Source of the DNA: Maridesulfovibrio sp.
GTDB lineage: Bacteria > Desulfobacterota > Desulfovibrionia > Desulfovibrionales > Desulfovibrionaceae
Length of the DNA: 64,000 bases
Assembly (NCBI RefSeq): GCF_963678865.1
Contig: NZ_OY787459.1
Coordinates: 1 to 64,000 of the forward strand
Reading direction: 5' to 3'
The notes below the pieces were generated by a model, which saw only the letters and a program-made list of their open reading frames with translations, ran no database searches and was not told the origin of the DNA. Shown here piece by piece: positions 9,209 through 18,109 of the stretch (positions within the stretch are counted from its first letter, which is position 1; each line of letters begins with the position of its first letter). Position numbers and translations under genes: made by a program.

Positions 9209-10045
9209 ATGGCTGATATGAAAGGTACACAACTCATTCATGAGTACTTAAGGCATAACAAGAAGTTTCCGCATGTTTTCTGCGCAGGTTGCGGGCACGG
9301 AATTGTGCTCGGCTCCCTGATCCGGTCTATCCACGGTCTCGGTCTTTCCAAGGACGAGGTCTGCGTTGTGGCCGGTATAGGCTGCTCCGGCAGGTTGGCG
9401 GCGTATGTTGATTTCAACACAGTCCATACCACTCACGGGCGTGCGCTGACTTTTGCTACCGGAATCAAAATGGCTAAGCCGAACATGCATGTTATTGTGG
9501 TCATGGGTGACGGTGACTCCATGGCTATCGGGGGCAACCACCTGATCCATGCTGCGCGCAGGAACATCGGGGTGACCGCATTGATCCTCAACAACAACAT
9601 TTACGGTATGACCGGCGGTCAGTGTTCACCTACCACACCGGCGGGCTCTTTCTCCATGACCACCCCGCTGGGGCAGATGGAGCAGAGCTTCGACTGCGTG
9701 GAACTCTGCACAGCCGCAAAGGCAAACTATGTGGCTCGCGGATCGGTTTTTCATGTCAATAAACTGGATAAGATGATCATGGACGGTATAAGCACTCCCG
9801 GTTTCGGTGTGGTAGAAATTCTTACTCCATGTCATACCCAGTATGGGCGCAAAAACAAGTTCAAGACTCCGGTGGATATGTACAAGATGCTCAAAAGGGA
9901 TGTTGTCGACATAGACCGCTATAATAATCTCAGTGAAGCTGAAAAAGCCAAGAAGATTCCTTCCGGGGTCTTTGTCCAGAAAGATAATCCCGGTCTGGAA
10001 GAAAAATTCTATGAAATGGCTGCGCACTGTCAGGGAGGTTTGTAA
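9209..10045 (+). CDS. korB: 2-oxoacid:ferredoxin oxidoreductase, beta subunit
   Basis: KorB is the thiamine-diphosphate-binding subunit, 278 residues. The cofactor motif begins at GDGDSMAIGG and runs to NNNIYGMTGGQ about thirty residues later. Upstream are the conserved FCAGCGHG and GIGCSGR segments; these cysteines are typical of beta subunits in this family. HTTHGRA matches the KorB group. The stop codon shares one base with the korC start, in the tight TAATG arrangement. Confidence 0.94.
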   Translation: MADMKGTQLIHEYLRHNKKFPHVFCAGCGHGIVLGSLIRSIHGLGLSKDEVCVVAGIGCSGRLAAYVDFNTVHTTHGRALTFATGIKMAKPNMHVIVVMGDGDSMAIGGNHLIHAARRNIGVTALILNNNIYGMTGGQCSPTTPAGSFSMTTPLGQMEQSFDCVELCTAAKANYVARGSVFHVNKLDKMIMDGISTPGFGVVEILTPCHTQYGRKNKFKTPVDMYKMLKRDVVDIDRYNNLSEAEKAKKIPSGVFVQKDNPGLEEKFYEMAAHCQGGL

Positions 10046-10668
10046 TGAAAAATCAATCTCTGGACAGATTTGAAATACGTCTTTCCGGACTTGGAGGGCA
10101 GGGTATCCTGACGCTTGGTAAGGTCATGGGATCAGGTCTGGCTCTCGGGCACGGCTATTTTGTGACCCAGACCCAGAGTTACGGCCCGGAAGCCCGAGGT
10201 GGGGCAAGCCGTTCAGATCTCGTAGTCAGTTCCGATGTAATCAGCTATCCAAAGGCTGAATCCCTTGACCTGCTCATTGCGCTCAGTCAGGAAGCTTGCA
10301 ACATGTATTATCGTAACCTGAAGCCCGGCGGTCTGTTGATGATCGAAACCGATCTGGTCAAACAGCCTCCGGTAAACCAGTTTATCGGCTTGCCTTTTAC
10401 TAAGCTTGCCAAAGATAAGCTGGGCTTGATTCAGGCTATGAACACTATTGTTCTTGGTGCAGCAACTTTTCTGCTGCCTTTTGCACAGCAGAGGACTATG
10501 CGTAAAAATCTTGAGGATGTTCTTCCCGCAAAGATTAGAGATATCAACGTCAAGGCCTTTAACATGGGTTATCGCGAGGCTAAGAAGAGCTTTGGTGATC
10601 CTGAAGATCTTTGGAAATTCAATTCAGTTATCGTCTCTGATGATGATTCTGATTACGATTCAATTTAA
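10045..10668 (+). CDS. korC: 2-oxoacid:ferredoxin oxidoreductase, gamma subunit
   Basis: KorC (207 residues) is the gamma domain that shapes the coenzyme A site. The signatures are LSGLGGQGILTLGKV at the N-terminus and QSYGPEARGGASRSDLV about 35 residues later, both classic for this domain. The last residues are rich in aspartate and serine, which is unusual but probably harmless. It is the last gene of the operon; a bidirectional terminator follows within 25 bases. Confidence 0.94.
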   Translation: MKNQSLDRFEIRLSGLGGQGILTLGKVMGSGLALGHGYFVTQTQSYGPEARGGASRSDLVVSSDVISYPKAESLDLLIALSQEACNMYYRNLKPGGLLMIETDLVKQPPVNQFIGLPFTKLAKDKLGLIQAMNTIVLGAATFLLPFAQQRTMRKNLEDVLPAKIRDINVKAFNMGYREAKKSFGDPEDLWKFNSVIVSDDDSDYDSI

Positions 10669-10690
10669 CTTGTGCACATATGATCAATAA

Positions 10691-10727
10691 AAAAACTCCG
10701 GCTGAAAGGCCGGAGTTTTTTTATTGT
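10691..10727. terminator. Bidirectional terminator between korC and the lipoprotein gene
   Basis: A perfect 12-bp stem (10691-10702 with 10709-10720, core ACTCCGGC and complement) has A residues on its left arm and T residues on the right. It can therefore stop korC on the plus strand and the converging lipoprotein gene on the minus strand. Confidence 0.9.
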
Positions 10728-10746
10728 AATGCGTGGGATACTTTTC

Positions 10747-11331
10747 TTATTCAAATCTGAACAGAGAATCTGAAGTTCTGTTGAATGTTTCCAGTTCTTC
10801 CTGTTGCTCGGGGCTGAGATTGTGTACGTCCCATTGTTCACACAGTTCCTGTGGTTCGCGGGCACGGTTGCGAACTCTGATTACGCTGAGGCTGCGTTTA
10901 CCTGTGGGGATATAGGTTGTGCGGACCAGATGGCAGTCTATGTGCGCGGTAAAGCAGCTTACGCCTTGTTCGCTGCTTAAACAATTGCCGATGGAGGCGG
11001 TGGACCAATCACCTATTTCCGGCATATCCACCTTTGCGCTACGGTTAAGAATCAAGCGGACGCTGGCAGTGCAGTTTTTGTTATCAAAGTAAAAATCCTG
11101 ATGGGTAATTGTTTTGAAATTGCGCTCATCGCTTCCGTCAGGATAAAGTTTTGTGGATACGTAGAGGGTTTTGTCGGTGGTGATGTGCTTTGAATCAAAT
11201 GGAATGACAAAGGGTTGCCCCGGTGCTTGTTTAGCACCGGAACAACCCGCTATAATCAATGTCAGCACACCCAGAGCTGCATAAAAGAGAGGCTTTAAAG
11301 GGGCCTTTCCGGCATGCTTGAATATGTACAT
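10747..11331 (-). CDS. Uncharacterised lipoprotein
   Basis: This is a 194-residue protein that I do not recognise. It has a signal sequence ending in the lipobox LIIAGC (lipidated Cys near residue 30), so it should be anchored in a membrane facing the periplasm. Four further cysteines (in NKNCTASV, IGNCLSSEQGVSC and HIDCHLV) suggest disulfides. The gene follows the sigma-54 regulator by three bases on the minus strand, so the two are co-transcribed. Nothing in the sequence indicates an enzyme. Confidence 0.7.
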   Translation of the reverse strand: MYIFKHAGKAPLKPLFYAALGVLTLIIAGCSGAKQAPGQPFVIPFDSKHITTDKTLYVSTKLYPDGSDERNFKTITHQDFYFDNKNCTASVRLILNRSAKVDMPEIGDWSTASIGNCLSSEQGVSCFTAHIDCHLVRTTYIPTGKRSLSVIRVRNRAREPQELCEQWDVHNLSPEQQEELETFNRTSDSLFRFE

Positions 11332-11334
11332 GGT

Positions 11335-12903
11335 TTATTTTTTCTTTTTAGAGCCTGCGTATTTTTTTACGTCAATATTGTATTTTTTTACCTTATAGTT
11401 GACGATACGGTAGCTTACCCGTAAGTCCCGTGCGGCTTGAAGCATATTGCCTCGGGCTTTTTTCAGGGAATCCACCAGCAGTTCCTGCTCGAATTTTGCA
11501 ACTGCTTCACCGAATGAAAGTGAAGTGTCAGTTGCGGTGGATTCAGCTGTCTGCAAGGTCGGGGGCAGGTGATAAGTCCTGATTACCTCTTCTTCGCAGA
11601 TGAGAACTGCACGCTCAATGCAGTTTTTAAGCTCACGCACGTTTCCCGGCCAGTGATACTGAGTGAAAAGGTCGATTGCCGGGCTGGAGATACGTTTAAT
11701 TTCTTTTCCGTACTCTTTGGAGAACATATCAAGAAATTTTTCAGCCAGCGGCAGGATATCTTCTCTGCGTTCACGCAGGTGCGGGATGAAAATTGGGAAG
11801 ACGTTAATGCGGTAGAAGAGGTCTTCTCTGAATTTTCCTTCACGCAGCAGGGTTTCAAGGGGCTGGTGGGTAGCGCAGATCAGGCGGACATCAACAGCAA
11901 TGGGCTGCTCGGAGCCGACACGCTGAATTTCTTTTTCCTGAATCGCACGCAAGACCTTGGCCTGTGCATCAAGTGACAGTTCCCCTATTTCATCAAGGAA
12001 CAGGGTTCCGTTGTTGGCTATTTCAAAAAGGCCGCGTTTGTTCTGGTAGGCTCCGGTAAATGCTCCTTTCTGGTGACCGAAAAGTTCACTTTCTACCAGT
12101 TCGGCGGGCAGGGCAGCACAGTTGAGCTTAACCAGCGGTTTTTCCCTTCTTGGGCTGCAGGCGTGGATGGCTTCGGCGAGGAGTTCCTTACCTGTTCCTG
12201 ATTCTCCGCGCAGCAGTGCGGTTGCACGGCTGGGGCCTACCTGCCGGGCCTGCCGCAGCACCTGCTTCATGCTTTTGGAAGTGGCTACAAAATCAGCAGG
12301 GGGAGGAACATCTGCTGCTCCGGGAACCATGCCCTGTGAAAGCATTTGAGCATGCATAGCCATTTCTTCCTGAAGCCGCGATACCTGATTGGAAATAAGT
12401 GCGGCAACAACCTCCAGAAACTGTTTATGCTCCAGAAGATTGTCCATGGGCAGTATCGGGGAGTCCACACTCAGTGCGCCGATAACTTCCTGATTGCCGT
12501 CGGAGTCCGTCCTTATTACAGGAACGCAGATGAAAGAGAGCTTCTTCTGTTCTTCCTCAGATCTGTTGAATGCTTTATTCAGCAGCTGGTTGTCTTCCGA
12601 CATTTTAGGAATGATTACAGATTCACCTGTTTCATAAACTTTACCAACAACACCTTTACCCGGAGCGTAAGTGGCTGTGTAATCTTTTGCCGGGCTGTGG
12701 GTTATGGAAAGTTTTAATTTTTCGGATTCCGTGTCCATAATGGCCAGGAATGCACGCGGGAAGTGGAGATCTTTGGACAGCACTTCAAGGATCGCGTTGA
12801 GGCTGGGTTCCAAATCGTGATGGGGAGCTACAGAATCAAGAATTTCACTCAAAGTTGAAAGATATATGTTGTCCACTCGTTCCGTCAGTCCGTTTCTAGT
12901 CAT
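11335..12903 (-). CDS. Sigma-54-dependent transcriptional activator with GAF domain
   Basis: This 522-residue protein is an enhancer-binding activator of sigma-54 RNA polymerase. It has an N-terminal GAF sensor (about 25-175), an AAA+ domain (about 205-430) and a Fis-type helix-turn-helix at the C-terminus (about 470-515). The Walker A motif GESGTGKE, the sigma-54 contact loop GAFTGA and Walker B LFLDEIGE are intact, so it should be a working activator. There is no receiver domain, so the GAF domain probably senses a small ligand. It lies between kor and ior, which makes these amino acid and 2-oxoacid genes plausible targets, but I found no clear sigma-54 promoter upstream of either. Confidence 0.93.
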   Translation of the reverse strand: MTRNGLTERVDNIYLSTLSEILDSVAPHHDLEPSLNAILEVLSKDLHFPRAFLAIMDTESEKLKLSITHSPAKDYTATYAPGKGVVGKVYETGESVIIPKMSEDNQLLNKAFNRSEEEQKKLSFICVPVIRTDSDGNQEVIGALSVDSPILPMDNLLEHKQFLEVVAALISNQVSRLQEEMAMHAQMLSQGMVPGAADVPPPADFVATSKSMKQVLRQARQVGPSRATALLRGESGTGKELLAEAIHACSPRREKPLVKLNCAALPAELVESELFGHQKGAFTGAYQNKRGLFEIANNGTLFLDEIGELSLDAQAKVLRAIQEKEIQRVGSEQPIAVDVRLICATHQPLETLLREGKFREDLFYRINVFPIFIPHLRERREDILPLAEKFLDMFSKEYGKEIKRISSPAIDLFTQYHWPGNVRELKNCIERAVLICEEEVIRTYHLPPTLQTAESTATDTSLSFGEAVAKFEQELLVDSLKKARGNMLQAARDLRVSYRIVNYKVKKYNIDVKKYAGSKKKK

Positions 12904-12994
12904 TTTTTTACTCGTGCCGTCCAGGCTGTTTTAGATTTCAGCTTTCTCGGAGCGTCTATGCCCCGTGGTTCCGGCCTAAAATTTTATTGGCGCT

Positions 12995-13012
12995 TCGGGA
13001 GTAACCTCCCGA
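12995..13012. promoter_or_regulatory. Short hairpin upstream of the sigma-54 activator gene
   Basis: A 7-bp stem (TCGGGAG at 12995-13001 with CTCCCGA at 13006-13012) has a four-base loop. It lies about 90 bases upstream of the activator gene and may be an operator or part of its leader. No function is shown. Confidence 0.35.
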
Positions 13013-13035
13013 TATGGTATATTGTTATGTAAAGT

Positions 13036-13065
13036 TGACAGCCGCATTAGATCATGCGGCTGTCA
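13036..13065 (-). terminator. Terminator hairpin after iorAB
   Basis: A perfect 12-bp stem (13036-13047 with 13054-13065, TGACAGCCGCAT and complement) begins ten bases beyond the iorB stop on the minus strand. The tail on that strand is only moderately T-rich (AACTTTAC), so termination may be partial. Confidence 0.7.
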
Positions 13066-13074
13066 GTTATTTAC

Positions 13075-13662
13075 TTAAGATACGGCCTTAACTCCGAGTT
13101 CCAGAGCTTTCAGGTTTATATCCGCGATTTTCGGTTTCATGGCTGATTTGATTGTTTCAGCAAGTTGTTCCGGTTTAAGCGGGATACACCCGGTAGCGCA
13201 GAGAGCTCCAAGCATAGCGATGTTTCCGCTCTGCACGGCTCCGGCTTCAAGGCCTAAGCTCTGGCAGGGCAGGTAGTAAGCTTTTCCGGCGCAGGTATCA
13301 ACCTTTTCCTTGATTTCTTCAAGTGGAGTGTTGTCTGCTTTACCGGTGCATACGGAAAGTGGCGGAATGTATTCGGTGCTGGAAAGCACTGTTCCGCCGG
13401 GTTTGAGATAGGGCAGTGCCCGCAGTGTTTCCAGAGGCTCAAAGCCGAGGATGATGTCTGCTTCGCCATATCCGATTTTAGGGGAGGCCAGTCCTATGAG
13501 CAGTGCAGATTCTACAACACCGCCGCGCTGGGCCATTCCATGAATTTCTCCGGCAGTGACATTAACTCCGCAGTCAAGAACCGCCTGTGCGAGGAGGTTG
13601 GTGGCTGTCAGGGTTCCCTGTCCGCCGACCCCGGTCATGAATATACGCAACCTGGTGTCCAT
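13075..13662 (-). CDS. iorB: Indolepyruvate ferredoxin oxidoreductase, beta subunit
   Basis: IorB (195 residues) is the gamma-like subunit that works with IorA to convert aryl pyruvates, from transamination of aromatic amino acids, into aryl-acetyl-CoA with reduction of ferredoxin. The signature FMTGVGGQGTLTATNLLAQ is at the N-terminus and HGMAQRGGVVES follows. The start overlaps the iorA stop by one base, with AGGAG upstream, so translation is coupled. The enzyme can also run in the reductive direction to make aromatic amino acids. Confidence 0.94.
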   Translation of the reverse strand: MDTRLRIFMTGVGGQGTLTATNLLAQAVLDCGVNVTAGEIHGMAQRGGVVESALLIGLASPKIGYGEADIILGFEPLETLRALPYLKPGGTVLSSTEYIPPLSVCTGKADNTPLEEIKEKVDTCAGKAYYLPCQSLGLEAGAVQSGNIAMLGALCATGCIPLKPEQLAETIKSAMKPKIADINLKALELGVKAVS

Positions 13663-15506
13663 TAGCTGCTCCTTTTCCGGGCTTTAATATCTTTTGTCAG
13701 CTGCAGGCAGAGCATACAGCCGGAACAAAGTATTTCGTTGATTTCAACGCCATTCGCAGTTTTTTCAAATGCGGGGCAGGCCAGTTCTTCCATCACTTTG
13801 AGAACTTCTTCACTCTGGTTTTCCACGTATGCGGTGCGTCCGGGAGCTTTTTTAAGAGTTCTGCGGGCAAAGAGCGGGCAGGGATCCTTGGCAATCAGTA
13901 CGCGAACACCGCTAATTCCCTTGAGTTCTTCTAGGGCATTGGTGATAGCCTTTTGATTGAGCGGGCTCACAGTACGAACTTCATTTACACCGCAGCCACG
14001 GACAATGGCTTCCATGTCAATCTGAGCGGGGTTGGAGCCGAGCATAGTCGTCTCTACACCGGGATTGGGCTGGTGCCCGGTCATGGCAGTGGTGGAGTTA
14101 TCAAGAATCACCAGCAGGATGTTGTGCTGGTTGAAGACGGCGTTAACCAGTCCGGTGATGCCGGAATGGAAAAAAGTGGAGTCTCCGATAAAGCCGATCA
14201 CAGTCTGGCCTGCTGCTTTTGCTGCGCCGGAACCTGCAGATATGGAGGACCCCATGCAGAGCAGGAAGTCGGCGGCATTCAGCGGGGGCAGGATGCCCAG
14301 AGTGTAGCAGCCGATGTCAGAAGAACATATGGCATCAGGGCCGAAGACTTTTTTCACTGCGTAGTATGCTGCACGGTGGGTGCAGCCGGCACAGAGGTTC
14401 GGCGGACGTGTAGGCAATCCTTCTTCTGCAACACATCTTTCTGTCTTTTCTGCTTCCAGTCCCAGAACTTCGCGGATGATAGCGGTGATATTCAGAGTGG
14501 AATATTCATCATTGAGAGGCAGAAGTTTGTTTTCTTTGCCGAGAATCTCCACTGTGATGGAATTTTTCTGGGCCAGAACACGGAGTTCATTCTCAAGGAA
14601 AGGCTCAAGCTCTTCCAGAACAACTACTTTTTCAACAGAAGAGATAAAGTCGGTAATCATCTTGGCGGGCAGCGGGTAAGTGAAGCCCAGTTCAAGGATT
14701 TTAAATTTATCGGTAAGGCCGGTATCCACCAGTGCATCTGCGAGGTAAGCTCTACAGATACCGGAAGCAACGATACCGATTTTTCCGTTACCGGAAATTT
14801 TGTTATACTTGGAGGTTTCCGCCATTTCACGCAGCTTTTCGAGCTTTTCAAGCAGGTCCACGTGCATTCTGCGGGCAAAAGCCGGGATGGGTACGAACTG
14901 CGCGGGATTTTTTTTGAATCCTTCCGCCGGAGCAAGTTTGGTAATTTCACCATACTCGACCGGGCCGCGAAGGTGGTTGACTCGGGTTGTGGTGCGCAGC
15001 AGGACAGGAGCGGACATTTCGCGGGACATATTCAGCCCGTCGCGGGTCATATCTTTGGCTTCCTGAGCAGTGGAAGGCTCAAAGCAGGGCATGCCGGCGA
15101 GGCGGGCATAGTAACGGTTATCCTGCTCATTTTGGCTGGAGTGGCATCCGGGGTCGTCAGCGGAAAGCAGGACCATGCCGCCCGGGGTGCCGGTGTAGGC
15201 CAGAGTCATAAGCGGGTCGGCAGCAACGTTAACGCCGACATGCTTCATGGTGGTCATAGTCATTGCACCTGCGAGGGAGGCGCCGCCGCCAACTTCCAGG
15301 GCAACTTTTTCGTTGACCGAGTATTCAAATGTGAAATCGCCTTCAGGTGAAAGGCGGAAGAATGTGTCCGGTACTTCGGAGGAAGGGGTTCCGGGGTAGC
15401 AGGTAACAACCTGAATCCCGGCTTCAATCGCGCCTCTGACAATGGCTTCATTGCCGAGAAGCAGCTTTTTCATGCCCGGACTGTCCTTGAGAAGTGGGTG
15501 AGCCAT
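13662..15506 (-). CDS. iorA: Indolepyruvate ferredoxin oxidoreductase, alpha subunit, one-cluster form
   Basis: IorA (614 residues) carries the thiamine-diphosphate site and normally a C-terminal ferredoxin domain with two [4Fe-4S] clusters. The cofactor motif starts at GDSTFFHSG and the N-terminal GNEAIVRGAIEAG and CYPGTPSSEVPD are typical. The ferredoxin domain is shortened: only C577 (in CPAF) and C594, C597 and C600 (in CSGCMLC) remain. These are precisely the four ligands of one cluster, while all four ligands of the other are gone. The next gene starts at the stop codon, so this is not a frameshift. A good ribosome site (AAGGAG) precedes the ATG. Confidence 0.94.
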   Translation of the reverse strand: MAHPLLKDSPGMKKLLLGNEAIVRGAIEAGIQVVTCYPGTPSSEVPDTFFRLSPEGDFTFEYSVNEKVALEVGGGASLAGAMTMTTMKHVGVNVAADPLMTLAYTGTPGGMVLLSADDPGCHSSQNEQDNRYYARLAGMPCFEPSTAQEAKDMTRDGLNMSREMSAPVLLRTTTRVNHLRGPVEYGEITKLAPAEGFKKNPAQFVPIPAFARRMHVDLLEKLEKLREMAETSKYNKISGNGKIGIVASGICRAYLADALVDTGLTDKFKILELGFTYPLPAKMITDFISSVEKVVVLEELEPFLENELRVLAQKNSITVEILGKENKLLPLNDEYSTLNITAIIREVLGLEAEKTERCVAEEGLPTRPPNLCAGCTHRAAYYAVKKVFGPDAICSSDIGCYTLGILPPLNAADFLLCMGSSISAGSGAAKAAGQTVIGFIGDSTFFHSGITGLVNAVFNQHNILLVILDNSTTAMTGHQPNPGVETTMLGSNPAQIDMEAIVRGCGVNEVRTVSPLNQKAITNALEELKGISGVRVLIAKDPCPLFARRTLKKAPGRTAYVENQSEEVLKVMEELACPAFEKTANGVEINEILCSGCMLCLQLTKDIKARKRSS

Positions 15507-15661
15507 GAATGTGCTCCTTGAGTCATGTGGTTAACAGAATGTTCACAAACGCACGACGGTTGATTTTCCGCGGGGATCCGGCCCCAATGGTAAATGCCGG
15601 AGCCCCGTACTGTACTCATCTGGTCATAGCGTCGTACACTTATGATCAGCCTGTGTTAAAT
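15507..15661. other. Intergenic region upstream of iorA
   Basis: This gap should carry the iorAB promoter on the minus strand and the 3' end of the TPR gene. I see no clear promoter, sigma-54 site or terminator in it. Confidence 0.3.
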
Positions 15662-16312
15662 TTAGAGTTTAGCCTTGAGTTCTTTTATTTTAATCTCAAA
15701 GAAGGGAGCTTCTCTGGGGATGCTTGTCAGCAGTCCCTGATAAGCCTGCACCGCAAGCTGGAAGTTGCCTGCCTGTTCTGCGGCTTCGGCCAGAAGTCTG
15801 TCGATGGGCGCTGCATAAGTAGCACCTGCACTGTTTTTGAGCCCCTGCAGAATTGTCACGGCTTCATTTGCTTTGTCCGCAAGCATCAGGCATTTTGCTT
15901 CACCGAGACCTGCTACGGGAGCCATTTCAGGGCTGGACTTGCCTACTGCAGCCCATGCGGATTTTGCATCGGCATAACGGGAAGCATCCATCCATGCCTT
16001 GGCAGTAGCAAGCTGGACCGCAGGTTTCATGGATGCAGGAGCGTCCTTTTCAAAAGCGGCCAGGGACTCGGCCTGTTCAGCACCGTTGTACTTGATCAGG
16101 ATGATGCCCAGTTCAGTCTGTGCCTTGACCAGTGCCTGCTGGTTCATGTGTTTGTATCCGGCCACACTGCCTGCGATGATAATAATCGCCGCAACCCCGG
16201 CAGCAATTAATTTTCCGTTTTTAATAATGTAGTCGAGAAGAGGGTGCAGGGAGTCGGGTGTGGATTCGTGAACCTGATTCAGAATGTCCTGTGTGTTGTT
16301 TTGTTCTTCCAT
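15662..16312 (-). CDS. TPR-like membrane-anchored protein, YfgM family
   Basis: This 216-residue protein has a cytoplasmic N-terminus, one membrane segment (about 33-51, LIAAGVAAIIIIAGSVAGY) and a periplasmic alpha-helical repeat domain. That layout is that of the YfgM / TPR_21 family, which associates with the Sec translocon and periplasmic chaperones. I chose the ATG at 16312 (MEEQNNTQD); an in-frame start at 16387 would add 25 residues unlike the family. A distant GGAGG lies 12 bases before the ATG. It is probably a single-gene unit. Confidence 0.75.
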   Translation of the reverse strand: MEEQNNTQDILNQVHESTPDSLHPLLDYIIKNGKLIAAGVAAIIIIAGSVAGYKHMNQQALVKAQTELGIILIKYNGAEQAESLAAFEKDAPASMKPAVQLATAKAWMDASRYADAKSAWAAVGKSSPEMAPVAGLGEAKCLMLADKANEAVTILQGLKNSAGATYAAPIDRLLAEAAEQAGNFQLAVQAYQGLLTSIPREAPFFEIKIKELKAKL

Positions 16313-16619
16313 TTTAAAGGAAAGCCTCCATGAAATTTTATACAAAGTTGAAGTGCGCTTTATAAAGCAGTCTGACAAAAAGGTCAAAAGTGAAAGTTTT
16401 GATTAACACCCTGTAAAACCTGAATAATTAATAAAGGGTGTGAAAAAGCTTACAAAAAAAGGAAAAATAATTTCACATATTTTTCAATAAAAACCACTCC
16501 AGACCGCAAACATAGGTAAATGGTAGTTGACTTTTTTGCAATATCCTTAGTAGCCAAAAAGAATCAATCGGCGGAAAAAATGAAATTTAAGTTAATATAA
16601 ATGTTTTTGAGGTATAAAA
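16313..16619. promoter_or_regulatory. Divergent control region between the TPR gene and proA
   Basis: This AT-rich gap of 307 bases separates two divergent genes. It holds an inverted repeat ACACCCT (16406-16412) / AGGGTGT (16435-16441). For proA there is a TTGACT at 16527-16532 followed 17 bases later by a poor -10. GAGGTAT just before 16620 serves as the proA ribosome site. The promoter call is tentative. Confidence 0.35.
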
Positions 16620-17879
16620 ATGAGTTATTCTGAAGCAATGAAATCTGTGGCCGGAAAGGCCAAGGAAGCTTCCCGTAAAGTTTCCTGTGCCGACGGTACT
16701 GCAAGGAATTCAGCTATCCTTGAACTGGCTGCTCTGCTTGAGCAGGAAAAAGAATTTATTTTTGCAGAGAATAAAAAAGATCTCGATGCGGCAAAAGAGC
16801 GCGGCCTTGATCAGGCCCGTATGCAGCGGCTTGAGATTACACCGTCTGTTCTGGATTACATGATCCAAGGCTGCAACGAGGTAGCCGGGCAGGTCGATCC
16901 AGTGGGCGGCATAGAAAATATGGAACGCCGCCCCAACGGTATGATGGTCGGTAAAATGCGTATTCCGCTGGGCGTGATAATGATGATTTTCGAATCCCGT
17001 CCCAATGTTACTGTCGATGCTGCCGTGCTCTGTCTTAAAGCCGGTAACTCTGTCATCCTGCGCGGCGGTTCGGAGGCTATTCACTCCAACCTTGCACTTG
17101 CTTCCCTGTTGCAGAAAGCACTCGGTAAGGCCGGGCTGCCTGCTGAAGCGGTGCAGGTGGTAGAGATTACTGACCGCGAGGCAGTAAGCGAACTGCTTAA
17201 ACTGGATGAATACATCGACGTGGTTATTCCCCGTGGCGGTGAAGGGCTGATCCGTGCTGTTGTTTCACAGGCGACGATGCCCGTGCTCAAGCACTATAAG
17301 GGAGTTTGCCACATATATGTGGACAAGGATTGTGAAATTCCTGAAGCCATGGACATTATTAAGAATTCCAAGGTGCAGAAGCCTGCAGCCTGCAATTCTG
17401 TCGAATGCCTGCTTGTCCACGAGGATATTGCCAAGGATATTCTGCCTTCCCTCGGCACTCTGCTCGCAGCTTCCGGTGTGACCATGAAGGCTTGTCCTCG
17501 GGCCATGCCGCTTTTGGGGGCCAAAGCAGTAGCTGCAGAGTTTGATGATTGGGGTATGGAATATCTTGATTTGATTCTTTGCGTAAAAGTGGTCAGCGAT
17601 CAGGATGAAGCTCAGGACCATATCGCTCGTTACGGGTCCAATCACAGTGAAGTGATCCTGACCAGGGATCACGCACGGGCCATGCGTTTTATTCGTGAAG
17701 TGGATGCTTCCATGGTCGGGGTCAACGCTTCCACCCGTTTCAATGACGGCGGGCAGCTCGGGCTTGGCGCTGAAATCGGTATCTCAACTTCCAAGCTGCA
17801 TTCCTATGGTCCCATGGGAGCCACTGAATTGACCAGCACCAAGTTTGTGTTGTTGGGCAATTGGGACGTACGTAATTAA
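16620..17879 (+). CDS. proA: Gamma-glutamyl phosphate reductase
   Basis: ProA reduces gamma-glutamyl phosphate to glutamate semialdehyde with NADPH, the second step of proline synthesis. The 419-residue protein has the usual length. The catalytic cysteine is in KPAACNSVECLL, and the cofactor region IFESRPNVTVDAAVLCLK and the C-terminal GLGAEIGISTSKLH are conserved. No proB lies beside it. A REP-like repeat begins within ten bases of the stop and may act as terminator. Confidence 0.97.
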   Translation: MSYSEAMKSVAGKAKEASRKVSCADGTARNSAILELAALLEQEKEFIFAENKKDLDAAKERGLDQARMQRLEITPSVLDYMIQGCNEVAGQVDPVGGIENMERRPNGMMVGKMRIPLGVIMMIFESRPNVTVDAAVLCLKAGNSVILRGGSEAIHSNLALASLLQKALGKAGLPAEAVQVVEITDREAVSELLKLDEYIDVVIPRGGEGLIRAVVSQATMPVLKHYKGVCHIYVDKDCEIPEAMDIIKNSKVQKPAACNSVECLLVHEDIAKDILPSLGTLLAASGVTMKACPRAMPLLGAKAVAAEFDDWGMEYLDLILCVKVVSDQDEAQDHIARYGSNHSEVILTRDHARAMRFIREVDASMVGVNASTRFNDGGQLGLGAEIGISTSKLHSYGPMGATELTSTKFVLLGNWDVRN

Positions 17880-17885
17880 AGGATT

Positions 17886-18102
17886 CCTCCGGCAGCCCTT
17901 CGGGGATCCTGCCGGGGGCTTTAAATCCTTATGGGAAAGGGTTTAAAAAATCCCAAAACTTTTCAGTATGGCTTCGCCTCGGGTTACCGGTATATTGCTG
18001 ATTCTCAAACTATGACCCATTTGAAATTATTAAAAGTTTTTGACGAGTCTACAGAAATTTTTTTCAAAAAGTTTCTGTGGAGCTCGGAGAGCCGCCGGAG
18101 GC
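17886..18102. repeat. REP-like mosaic repeat, copy 1 (inverted)
   Basis: This copy fills the proA-nadD gap. Its left half has CCTCCGGC, a hairpin arm and a TTTAAAAAATCCCAAAAC tail; its right half has ATTAAAAGTTTTTGACGAGT, a hairpin of CAGAAA...TTTCTG type and the closing arm GCCGCCGGAGGC. It matches the copy at 25554-25761 in reverse orientation. The closing arm ends eight bases before nadD and carries its GGAGG ribosome site. Confidence 0.75.
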
Positions 18103-18109
18103 ATTTTTA

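Noticed and set aside
13953-15350. Long open frame antisense to iorA (465 codons)
   Set aside because: Shadow of iorA; low-complexity, Cys- and Gly-rich translation.
15509-16210. Open frame of 233 codons opposite the YfgM-like gene
   Set aside because: The minus-strand gene has a membrane segment and repeat domain that fit a family; the plus frame does not.
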